The notes under the pieces are model-generated. The model had not been told where the DNA came from, ran no database searches, and saw nothing but the letters and a program-made list of their open reading frames with translations. Shown here piece by piece: positions 1-6,823 of a stretch of 30,137 nt of DNA. This DNA comes from a virus. The stretch spans positions 1 to 30,137 of IMG/VR virus record IMGVR_UViG_3300042547_000703. One strand, 5' to 3'. Within the stretch, counting starts at the first letter, position 1. Every line of letters begins with the position of its first letter. The translations under genes and the position numbers were made by a program.

Positions 1-681
1 ATTTATAGTTGTAATGCCAGATACTCTGAACTGTGAAATTGTACATGCTGCAGAAGCATTAGATGTAACTGGAGGTGCAGATACATTAACAGTTGGAGTT
101 ATTTTATATCCTAATCCTGGATTTACTATGTTAACGGAAGTAATTGTATATCCAGCCCCAACAACTGGAGTCAATACTGCTTGAGTTCCGGGGATATAAA
201 TGGGAGGAAGAGTTATTCCTGGGGGAAGTTCATCTATATTTTCATATTCAGGGGAATTGTAAAATATTTCGTCAACTATAAGATTGCCAGGAAAAACTTC
301 TCTTCCAAATGAATCAGTATATGAAATTGTTTCGTAATGGTGGATATCATTATAAGCATCTTCGGATCCATACTTCTCTAACATATATTTGTTAAAAGAA
401 TCCAAATTTAGAGGCCATTGATCTTGTACATTAATAATATTATTACATGTCAAAATAACCCAATCTAGTTCTGGATCTCCATAAAGTCTTTCTGCAATTT
501 GTTCAGGTCTTTCATCTTGTGTGATGATATAATATTCAAATGCAGATACTACAGAACCAATGTCCTCTCTAATTTTAGCTCTCTTAAAGAAGTTTTTAAC
601 AATAGAAGTTTCATCATTTGAAACTAAATTCTTTGTTCTGTTTAATATTTGTAAATTTGGTAGTTCTCTAAAGTATGCCAT
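1..681 (-). CDS. 53: Baseplate wedge protein gp53 (C-terminus cut by window edge)
   Basis: T4 gp53 joins the baseplate wedges to one another and to the hub. The frame is open for 227 codons from ATG at 681 to the left edge, so the C-terminus is missing. Residues 60-90 carry the gp53 signature: an AERLYGDPELDWVI segment followed by NNIINVQDQWPL, a LysM-like stretch known from this family. Residues 175-200 hold two Gly-x-Gly-Tyr units (VGAGYT and PGLGYKITP), which also occur in the gp5-like and fibre proteins of this window. It is the last visible gene of the leftward late operon and starts one base after the gp48 stop. T4 gp53 is about 196 residues, so this copy is longer, apparently by the added GxGY repeat tail. 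The identification is by motif and position and is fairly secure. Confidence 0.85.
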   Translation of the reverse strand, partial: MAYFRELPNLQILNRTKNLVSNDETSIVKNFFKRAKIREDIGSVVSAFEYYIITQDERPEQIAERLYGDPELDWVILTCNNIINVQDQWPLNLDSFNKYMLEKYGSEDAYNDIHHYETISYTDSFGREVFPGNLIVDEIFYNSPEYENIDELPPGITLPPIYIPGTQAVLTPVVGAGYTITSVNIVNPGLGYKITPTVNVSAPPVTSNASAACTISQFRVSGITTIN

Positions 682-682
682 C

Positions 683-2173
683 TTAGTACCCCACTGAGTT
701 ATTACTTATTGGAGATAGATCAGTTCTTCCTTCCATAATCAAAGAATTACCATTCGCATCAAATCCTTGATAATCAGTATCGTAGATTGGCTCCAATTCG
801 TCAAAAGACATACTGATAATAGTTGAAACTGGTTGACCCCTATCATAAGCCGCCCATAACCCATCTGGAGTGTAATTACAACTAAATGAAGTCAATGCAC
901 AAGTTTTAAATTTATTTACAGCATCAATAGGTTTATTTGCACTTCTGTATTCTAATTTAAAAACATTTGGAGTACCTAAAAAGAATGATGCTGCACCAGC
1001 TTTTCCTCTCATCTTTTTGGCTGCCATTCCTTGTTTAAAAAATCTAATAATTCTTCTAATCGTTTTTGCTTCTTCTGCACTTCTTGGTGATAATCTATAA
1101 GTAAAATTAAATTTTCTTAAGGTTGGTGACTGAAATAATAATTCAAGATTTGAGTTAGGGACAATTCCAGCACCCCTTGCAAGAATTGATTCTGCTTCCA
1201 CACCCAAACCTTGGAATTTTAGTATTTTTGATATTCCTTCAGTACCCAATAATGCTGTTAATTCTGGTCCAGCAGCTCCATTTCTAATTAATTCTAATAA
1301 ATTTCCCCCTAACATAGCTTTTCCTGCTAGATTTTCAGCTCCAGGAAGAAGCATACCAGCAGCAGCCCCAGCTAAGGCCTGTGCTCCTCCTTTTGCTATT
1401 TTATCTGATGTCTGTGCAGCAAGTGCGGCAGAAAGATTACCCATTGCATCATCACCCCAGACAACGCTGTTATTATCAGAAATACTATTAGGCATAGGTA
1501 AGAATACAGTTCCGAGAGTGGATTCTAAAGGGCCTATAGGAGAACCTTGTTGAAGTCCATTTAATAAAGTTGAAACTGCACCTGCTGTTCCTCCAAATAT
1601 TGCTGATGCTTTTGTTGGTATATAACGAAATTGGGAAATAACAAAAGTATCTTGTTGATTTGTCATCAAATCCAGAGGATATTTCATTGTTCCACCAAAT
1701 ACCTCTCTTTCATTACCTACACCAAAATTATTTCCATTTACTGCTAGATTTTTATAAAATTCCTCAGTGTTTAATAGAAATGCTGCAGTATTCTCAATTC
1801 CATTTGCAGCAGTTCTTCCAGAAGTTCCAGATACAGCTTGTTGAGGGGTGACTGATGTTTGTCCTGGTTGGCCTGTCGTAAAGTTTTGGGAAGCCCATTG
1901 TCCTAATTTTGCTCCAGAATTTACTCCACCAATACTATTATAAGCTGCTTGAACCGATGCGATTGTTTGTTGATGAAGTTGAGTTTGCTCACCACTACTA
2001 AATCCTAACTGTGATGCTGAAGAATTCCATCTTCCATCTTGATAAATGGGTTTTGTTCCTGGAGGTGCATTTTGTTGAATGATTTGAGCACCACCAGTGT
2101 TTGGATCGTATTGTAAATTATACGCTACTCCATTTTTTGTAGTTAATGGTGTTTTAATGTTTGAATATGACAC
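683..2173 (-). CDS. 48: Baseplate tail tube cap protein gp48
   Basis: gp48 caps the baseplate hub, and together with gp54 it primes tail tube polymerisation. This 496-residue protein has the family's C-terminal tube-like part: an LLFQSPTLRKFNFTYRLSPRS block, a helix rich in R and K (EEAKTIRRIIRFFKQGM), FKLEYRS, and the closing ISMSFDELEPIYDTDY motif typical of gp48 and gp54. The middle (about residues 255-300) is Ala/Gly-rich and hydrophobic. It is longer than T4 gp48 (364 residues), with an added Gln/Asn/Gly-rich N-terminal part of about 120 residues. It starts directly after the upstream stop at 2174 and ends one base before the gp53 start, so translation is probably coupled. The assignment to gp48 rather than another tube-like protein relies on the C-terminal motif and on the adjacent gp53. 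Confidence 0.8.
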   Translation of the reverse strand: MSYSNIKTPLTTKNGVAYNLQYDPNTGGAQIIQQNAPPGTKPIYQDGRWNSSASQLGFSSGEQTQLHQQTIASVQAAYNSIGGVNSGAKLGQWASQNFTTGQPGQTSVTPQQAVSGTSGRTAANGIENTAAFLLNTEEFYKNLAVNGNNFGVGNEREVFGGTMKYPLDLMTNQQDTFVISQFRYIPTKASAIFGGTAGAVSTLLNGLQQGSPIGPLESTLGTVFLPMPNSISDNNSVVWGDDAMGNLSAALAAQTSDKIAKGGAQALAGAAAGMLLPGAENLAGKAMLGGNLLELIRNGAAGPELTALLGTEGISKILKFQGLGVEAESILARGAGIVPNSNLELLFQSPTLRKFNFTYRLSPRSAEEAKTIRRIIRFFKQGMAAKKMRGKAGAASFFLGTPNVFKLEYRSANKPIDAVNKFKTCALTSFSCNYTPDGLWAAYDRGQPVSTIISMSFDELEPIYDTDYQGFDANGNSLIMEGRTDLSPISNNSVGY

Positions 2174-2704
2174 TTAGGGTTTACTCCAGGCCTTATGGTT
2201 GGGAAAGGGTTGACCTCTCATATCAACAAATTTCTCAGTTGGTAATAATGCAACGGAGGGCCAATCTTTTTCGGGAACTCTTAAAAATCCTCCACCAACT
2301 CCAGAAAAAAAGTAACGATGAATAGTATTACGAGGTACACCTACGGTACTGCCACTATTTATTAGGCCTTTTGCAATTCCTTCACGATATTGTCTTCCAA
2401 CATAATGAAGATTAATTCCTATGAAATAATTTTGATTATAATTAACTTCTGTAATATACGCGAGTGGTTGTCTATCAAAAAATGATAATTTGGGAGTATT
2501 TGCACCATAAATGAAGAAATACATTCTTCCAACTTCAATTCCCCCAGTATCTTGAAGATTAATATCAAATTGATCAAGTTCTCCTAAGTATTGTCTGAGT
2601 TGACCTGAGAACCAATCTCCACTTTTGTTTTTCCTTCCTGCTTGTTTTAGAAGATCATATCCAAAACCTTTACCATCAATATAAGGTTCATCTCTCCAAG
2701 TCAT
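2174..2704 (-). CDS. Conserved virion-associated protein of T4-like marine phages, function unknown
   Basis: This 176-residue protein lies between gp4 and gp48. I recognise its pattern as recurring in marine T4-like phages but cannot assign a tested function. The visible core is GRMYFFIYGANTPKLSFFDR followed by PLAYITEV, a segment ending NYFIGINLHYVGRQYREG, and a C-terminal hydrophobic RYFFSGVGGGFLRVP. No membrane segment, signal peptide or catalytic triad is evident. Its ATG overlaps the gp4 stop by four bases (ATGA arrangement), so it is co-translated with gp4. The operon mixes head-completion and baseplate genes, so a structural or assembly role is likely. DNA-end protection (gp2) is a less likely alternative because the protein is much shorter than gp2. 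Confidence 0.6.
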   Translation of the reverse strand: MTWRDEPYIDGKGFGYDLLKQAGRKNKSGDWFSGQLRQYLGELDQFDINLQDTGGIEVGRMYFFIYGANTPKLSFFDRQPLAYITEVNYNQNYFIGINLHYVGRQYREGIAKGLINSGSTVGVPRNTIHRYFFSGVGGGFLRVPEKDWPSVALLPTEKFVDMRGQPFPNHKAWSKP

Positions 2705-3144
2705 ATTCCTAAGTCCTCCTCAGTCATGATTCGGAATTCATAATTACGATCTGCACAATATTCTCTTGCTGCTTTCCACTTTGCTTGATTCTTAACCCAA
2801 GTTTGTACTTTATATGCCCATGCCTTTGTTCGTCTTTTAGGATTTTGTTCTGGCATCTCTACTTCTTTTTTGGGTTTGATTTCTATAACAACAGTTCGTG
2901 TATTTCCGTTCTTATCCTTATACTTCACAAAGAAATCTGGAAAGTATCTATGAACTTTATTGTCTAAAGGATTTTTATAAGGAATCCAGAATTCTTCTGA
3001 CTGCCACTGGTTTACATTCTCATTTAGATCACAATACCTCATAAATTTTCTCTCCCACAAAGAACGATAAACGATATTTGTGGGATCGCCTCTGTATTTT
3101 TTGGGGTTTTCTGGACTGTATTTTCCCTTATAGCTCATATACAT
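2701..3144 (-). CDS. 4: Head completion protein gp4 (T4 gp50/65)
   Basis: gp4 is needed to finish DNA-filled heads before tail joining and has a nuclease-like fold. The protein (147 residues, T4 homologue about 150) begins with the family pattern SYKGKYSPENPKKYRGD and continues with YRSLWERKFMRYCD. Then come an FPDFFVKYKD strand and VVIEIKPKKE, which is the D...ExK spacing of the PD-(D/E)xK nuclease superfamily. ATG 3144 is chosen because AAGG lies 8 bases upstream; a second in-frame ATG at 3138 would give a start closer to T4 gp4 but a poorer spacing. It is the first gene after the leftward late promoter at 3163-3170, leaving a leader of only about a dozen bases. Confidence 0.88.
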   Translation of the reverse strand: MYMSYKGKYSPENPKKYRGDPTNIVYRSLWERKFMRYCDLNENVNQWQSEEFWIPYKNPLDNKVHRYFPDFFVKYKDKNGNTRTVVIEIKPKKEVEMPEQNPKRRTKAWAYKVQTWVKNQAKWKAAREYCADRNYEFRIMTEEDLGI

Positions 3145-3162
3145 ACTATAGACCTTAAAAAA

Positions 3163-3170
3163 TATTTATA
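3163..3170 (-). promoter_or_regulatory. T4-type late promoter (TATAAATA) for the gp4-gp48-gp53 operon
   Basis: On the minus strand the octamer reads TATAAATA, identical to the T4 late -10 consensus recognised by the gp55-type sigma factor. It sits about 19 bases upstream of the gp4 ATG, followed by an AAGG ribosome site. On the plus strand the same bases lie immediately before the gp54 ATG at 3172, so the promoter occupies the leader of the opposite gene. Confidence 0.75.
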
Positions 3171-3171
3171 G

Positions 3172-4143
3172 ATGGCTGAACCATTTAGGCCTGATTATCC
3201 TGCAAATCAATATAGAGTAGATCCAATCTATGCAAGGATGACTCTGCCTAGAAATACAAATGATGATCGGTCTGCTCTTCCTAGTGTAAGAGAATTATTT
3301 GGTGAGTTATCTGTTACAAGTCAATTTAAAGTTAGTCTATTTCTTGGAGATACTTATCCTGATAAAAATGCCGACTCAGATATAAATGCTTGGTTAATTA
3401 CTTCAGGAGTTTTGGGAGGACTTTTACCAAATAGTGGATCATATTTGAGTGGACTTCGTTATGAATTCATGTGTAATGAAACCGCTCTTCCAGGAGTGTC
3501 TTTATCAATGGCAGAAGAAACTGGAAGTAGACAAGGTATTGTAGAAAGATTTCCTGTCAGAAGAGATTTTCCAGAAATTACTATGACATTTTATGTGGAT
3601 GCAGAATATGGAATTATTCGTTTATTTGAAGAATGGATGAATTTTATTAATCCTTTATACAATACTAAGGGTAGATTAGGAAGAGCAAATCCTAGAGGTG
3701 GTGTTGGCCAATTCGGAGAGGATCAATTTTTTAGATTTAGATATCCAAACACATATAAAAGAGATATAGCGATTACAAAATTTGAAAGAGATGTATTTGT
3801 GAATCCAAATACCAGAGATGTAACAAGAACTCCTTCTATGTTGACCTATAAATTTATTAATGCATTTCCCACAAATTTGACTGCATTACCTGTAACTTAT
3901 GAAGGTAGTACGATTACAAAAACAACCGTAAGTTTTAACTATGATCGATATGTAATATTAAATCATTTTGGCACAGGTTCAAATCAATATATAAATGAAC
4001 CTGTAAGTGAAGATGGTCAAACAATTTCTCTTGCAACTCCTACCGTTTCTTGGACGGGAAATAATACAAATACTGCTTTTGCAAATCCAACATTTGGAGT
4101 TAACTCAGGAATTGATGTTTCTCCCGAATTTAAACCGTTCTAA
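3172..4143 (+). CDS. 54: Baseplate tail tube initiator gp54
   Basis: gp54 sits on the baseplate next to gp48 and starts polymerisation of the gp19 tube. The length, 323 residues, matches T4 gp54 (320). The central part shows the tail-tube-type fold shared with gp19: a GLRYEFMCNETALPG strand, VERFPVRRDFPEITMTFYVD, then EYGIIRLFEEWMNFINPL, and late strands ending TTVSFNYDRY. The N-terminal 40 residues and the Asn/Thr-rich last 60 residues look like extensions. No Shine-Dalgarno sequence is visible before the ATG; the leader is A/T-only and overlaps the opposing late promoter. It opens the rightward tail operon and is divergent to gp4. A gp19 tube paralogue is the main alternative, but length and neighbours favour gp54. 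Confidence 0.75.
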   Translation: MAEPFRPDYPANQYRVDPIYARMTLPRNTNDDRSALPSVRELFGELSVTSQFKVSLFLGDTYPDKNADSDINAWLITSGVLGGLLPNSGSYLSGLRYEFMCNETALPGVSLSMAEETGSRQGIVERFPVRRDFPEITMTFYVDAEYGIIRLFEEWMNFINPLYNTKGRLGRANPRGGVGQFGEDQFFRFRYPNTYKRDIAITKFERDVFVNPNTRDVTRTPSMLTYKFINAFPTNLTALPVTYEGSTITKTTVSFNYDRYVILNHFGTGSNQYINEPVSEDGQTISLATPTVSWTGNNTNTAFANPTFGVNSGIDVSPEFKPF

Positions 4144-4146
4144 ATA
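4140..4146 (+). promoter_or_regulatory. Possible late promoter (CTAAATA) before gp26
   Basis: CTAAATAAA overlaps the gp54 stop codon and lies 25 bases before the gp26 ATG, the distance expected for a T4-type late promoter. It is a one-base variant of the ATAAATA core. In A+T-rich DNA such matches also arise by chance. Confidence 0.4.
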
Positions 4147-4170
4147 AATTTAACTGATTACATAATTGAT

Positions 4171-4899
4171 ATGCCATTACCAAAAATTGCGACTCCAACT
4201 TATGAACTTGAGTTACCATCTACAGGAAAAACAATAAAGTACAGACCATTTTTAGTTAAAGAAGAGAAAGTTTTAATTTTAGCTTTAGAAAGTCAAGATG
4301 TAAAACAAATCACTCTTGCTATTAAATCTGTTCTAAAAGATTGCATTCTCACAAAAGGAATTAAAGTAGAAGAATTGCCTTCTTTTGATATTGAATATAT
4401 TTTCCTAAATGTTCGTGGAAAATCAGTAGGTGAAGCTATTGATCTTGTAGTAACTTGTTCCGATGACGGAACTACGGAAGTTCCCGTAAAAGTTTATGTA
4501 GATGAAGTTAAGGTACAAAAAGATCCAGATCACACGACAGAAATTAGAGTTGATGATCACATTGTAATTAAAATGAAGTATCCATCTTTGGATCAATTTA
4601 TCAAGAACAATTTTGATTTTACGACTCAAGAATCTGTATCAACTATTGAAAAGTCATTTGATATTATTTCTTCTTGTATTGAATCAATCTTTACTGAAGA
4701 AGAAGCTTGGGCTGCTGCAGATGTAACTAAGAAGGAATTGATTGAGTTTATTGAAAGTATGAATGCTGATCAATTTAAAAAGATTGAAAAATTCTTTGAG
4801 ACAATGCCCAAACTGTCTCACACTTTTACGGTCGTAAACCCAAATACCAAAGTTGAGAACGAAGTAACTCTGGAGGGTCTTACAAGTTTTTTCGGCTAA
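4171..4899 (+). CDS. 26: Baseplate hub assembly protein gp26 (tape-measure chaperone type)
   Basis: The T4 gp26 family acts in hub assembly and corresponds in gene position to tail-assembly chaperones. The 242-residue protein (T4 gp26 is 208) has the family opening, PLPKIATPTYELELPSTGK followed by YRPFLVKEEKVLILALES, with an acidic helical centre and a C-terminal helix around FIESMNADQFKKIEKFFETMP. It ends in LTSFFG. The codons for the two Phe residues form a T TTT TTC slippery heptamer (4887-4893) three bases before the stop. A -1 slip there enters the frame of the following 61-residue ORF without a stop, giving a 305-residue fusion. It sits just upstream of the probable tape measure, as lambda G/GT does. 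Confidence 0.82.
   Translation: MPLPKIATPTYELELPSTGKTIKYRPFLVKEEKVLILALESQDVKQITLAIKSVLKDCILTKGIKVEELPSFDIEYIFLNVRGKSVGEAIDLVVTCSDDGTTEVPVKVYVDEVKVQKDPDHTTEIRVDDHIVIKMKYPSLDQFIKNNFDFTTQESVSTIEKSFDIISSCIESIFTEEEAWAAADVTKKELIEFIESMNADQFKKIEKFFETMPKLSHTFTVVNPNTKVENEVTLEGLTSFFG
4887..4893 (+). promoter_or_regulatory. Putative -1 programmed ribosomal frameshift site (T TTT TTC)
   Basis: In the gp26 frame the codons read agt-ttt-ttc-ggc-taa, so the bases fit X XXY YYZ with X=Y=T and Z=C. After a -1 slip the next codons are cgg-cta-att-atg, which continue into the downstream 61-residue frame. Downstream, 4914-4925 (GATCTTGAGTCA) can pair with 4972-4982 (TGACTGAGATC), two five-pair helices that might stimulate slippage, although the 20-base spacer is longer than usual. 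Confidence 0.65.
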
Positions 4900-4901
4900 T
4901 T

Positions 4902-5087
4902 ATGGCTCATATTGATCTTGAGTCATATTTCCGTATTAACTTCGCTCTCATGCAGTTCCATAAATACTCTTTGACTGAGATCGAAAACATGATGCCTTGG
5001 GAAAGAGACATTTATCTCACCCTGTTGAAGATTCATATAGAAGAAGAAAACCTAAAGGCACAACAGGCAGCAAACCGTGGCAATTAG
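4902..5087 (+). CDS. gp51-like small hub assembly protein, or frameshift extension of gp26
   Basis: These 61 residues (AHIDLESYFRINFALMQFHK..., then LTEIENMMPWERDIYLTLL and an Glu/Gln-rich tail) resemble the C-terminal extensions made by frameshifting in phage tail chaperones such as P2 E' and lambda T: a short helical unit with an EIENMMPWER motif. It has its own ATG two bases after the gp26 stop but no good ribosome site, and it lies in the -1 frame relative to gp26, reachable through the slippery site at 4887-4893. Its last 11 bases overlap the GTG start of the tape-measure candidate. It may be made only as a gp26 fusion, only free, or both; sequence alone cannot decide. Confidence 0.7.
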   Translation: MAHIDLESYFRINFALMQFHKYSLTEIENMMPWERDIYLTLLKIHIEEENLKAQQAANRGN

Positions 5088-6819
5088 TTCCCCACTTAAT
5101 CCATCTACTATTGCAAGAGAAAGATCCACGACGGCTGAAGCTGCACAAAATTTTATAACTGGTGGATCTCCTCTTGGCGAAGGAGTTGTTGCCAGTGCCG
5201 CAAATAAAATTGTAGGATTTCAAAGAGGTGCTGCTGGAGTTGCTGCAAGACCACCAGATCTTCAAGGAATTATTCAAACATTATCGACAAGTATTCTAAA
5301 CAATGTAGAGAATAGAGTACAATCAATAAATCAAAATGTAACTCAGATAGTTAATAAAAGTATAGGTGGATTAGAACAAGACTATAAAGACCGATTGGGT
5401 AAGATTGATGCAGCTAAACCAAGTTCAATCTTACAAAATTTCTTAAATTTATACAAAGAAGCTCTTGGTTATATTCAATTCTTAGGAAACAGAAAAAATA
5501 TAAGAACTCTTGGTGATAACCTAAAATCTTTACAAAATGTATTTACTGAAACTTTCAATATTGCAAAATTAATTCGTCAAACTATTATAAAAATAGTCAA
5601 ACAACTTTCCAATTTACCTGCAGCAACTGGTGGTGGTGCTGGAATAAATTTAGATCTTGATATTCCTGGCGGAAGTCTCAGAAGAGGCCCTCTGAGTGGA
5701 ATTGGTAGAATGATAAGACGCAGGCCTGGTATGGTGTTGGGTGGTGCTGCTTTAGCTGGCGGATTAGGTACTCAGGTTGTGAGTGGAATGATGGATATTG
5801 GTGGAGATGTGCAAGCCGCTCCAATGTCAGAAGGTACAATACCAACTTCTTTATTGGATAGATTTAATAGTATTTTAGATAGATTTTCTACAGCAATAAA
5901 TGCATTTAATACTAAAAAACCTAGACCCACAACTGCTTCGGGTGGAGCATCTCCAGCTCCAACGAAAGAAGGTGAAAAAGGAGCTCCAGGAACTCCAGGA
6001 GCTCCAGGAGCTCCTGCAGATTTTTCTGGATCTGCAAACGCAGAAAAATCATTTAATTATTTTATAAGTCAAGGATATAGTAAAGAACAGGCTGCAGGAA
6101 TTGTTGGAAATCTAATGCAAGAAAATCGTGCATTAGATCCAAATGTTGCTAATGCTATTGGTCATAAAGGAATTGCTCAATGGGATCCAAAGATAAGATA
6201 CCCAGCACTTGTTAAATTCTCCAAAGAAAGAGGATTAGATCCTAATACTTTAGAAGCACAACTTCAATATTTTGAACATGAAATGGTTACAGGAAGTGGA
6301 GGTTTGTCCAAAAAAAGATTTTTAGCAGAAGCTAAAACAGTTGAACAATCTGCAGTTTTGATGAGGAAAGGATTCTTCAGACCAGGCGAATCTGAAGCCA
6401 TGGATGCAAATAGAATTAAATTTGGACAACAAGTTTTGTCAACATATGGAGGAGTTGCAAAACAAGGGAAACCTGGAGTTGAAGGAAAATCAGGAGAAAA
6501 AGGAACTCCAGGAAAACCCGGTGTTTCTACAACACAATTAACAACATCCAAAGTTGAACCTGCACCTACTCCAGCTGCAACTCAACAACAAATTGCACAA
6601 ACAGTGTCACAACCTCCAGTTCAACAGACATCACAAATTACTGTTGCTCCAATGAATATGGCGAGCCCCCAAACACAGTCTACAAAGGTAGGAGACAATG
6701 CTATACCACCACCAGCTATGAGTAAAGGTGGTATAAGTGTTCCATTTTTATCTTCATCTAATAATGATAATTTCCTTACATTATATTCAAGAATTGTATA
6801 TAACATTGTAGACGGATAA
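5077..6819 (+). CDS. Tape-measure/baseplate hub protein with internal phage lysozyme domain
   Basis: The position after the gp26 chaperone pair and the length of 580 residues (T4 tape measure gp29 is 590) make this the best tape-measure candidate. Residues 1-200 are helical with hydrophobic heptads (NVENRVQSINQNVTQIVNKS); about 215-245 is a Gly/Ala-rich hydrophobic stretch. A phage tail lysozyme domain spans about 319-460: AEKSFNYFISQGYSKEQAAG, NLMQEN with the likely catalytic Glu349, then HKGIAQWD. Collagen-like Gly-X-Y runs flank it on both sides (about 299-313 and 464-482) and probably act as flexible linkers. The C-terminal 100 residues are Gln/Thr/Pro-rich. The start is GTG at 5077, overlapping the previous ORF by 11 bases. 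It is possibly a separate hub lysozyme, with the next gene as tape measure. Confidence 0.7.
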   Translation: MAISSPLNPSTIARERSTTAEAAQNFITGGSPLGEGVVASAANKIVGFQRGAAGVAARPPDLQGIIQTLSTSILNNVENRVQSINQNVTQIVNKSIGGLEQDYKDRLGKIDAAKPSSILQNFLNLYKEALGYIQFLGNRKNIRTLGDNLKSLQNVFTETFNIAKLIRQTIIKIVKQLSNLPAATGGGAGINLDLDIPGGSLRRGPLSGIGRMIRRRPGMVLGGAALAGGLGTQVVSGMMDIGGDVQAAPMSEGTIPTSLLDRFNSILDRFSTAINAFNTKKPRPTTASGGASPAPTKEGEKGAPGTPGAPGAPADFSGSANAEKSFNYFISQGYSKEQAAGIVGNLMQENRALDPNVANAIGHKGIAQWDPKIRYPALVKFSKERGLDPNTLEAQLQYFEHEMVTGSGGLSKKRFLAEAKTVEQSAVLMRKGFFRPGESEAMDANRIKFGQQVLSTYGGVAKQGKPGVEGKSGEKGTPGKPGVSTTQLTTSKVEPAPTPAATQQQIAQTVSQPPVQQTSQITVAPMNMASPQTQSTKVGDNAIPPPAMSKGGISVPFLSSSNNDNFLTLYSRIVYNIVDG

Positions 6820-6823
6820 TATC

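Noticed and set aside
4957-4968. ATAAATA-like late promoter inside the 61-residue ORF
   Set aside because: It is internal to coding sequence (CATAAATACTC) with no gene start at a fitting distance; the next start is over 100 bases away.
5990-6016. Short tandem DNA repeat (GGAGCTCCA units) considered as a CRISPR-like or recombination repeat
   Set aside because: The unit is a 9-base codon repeat that encodes Gly-Ala-Pro in a collagen-like linker; there are no spacers.
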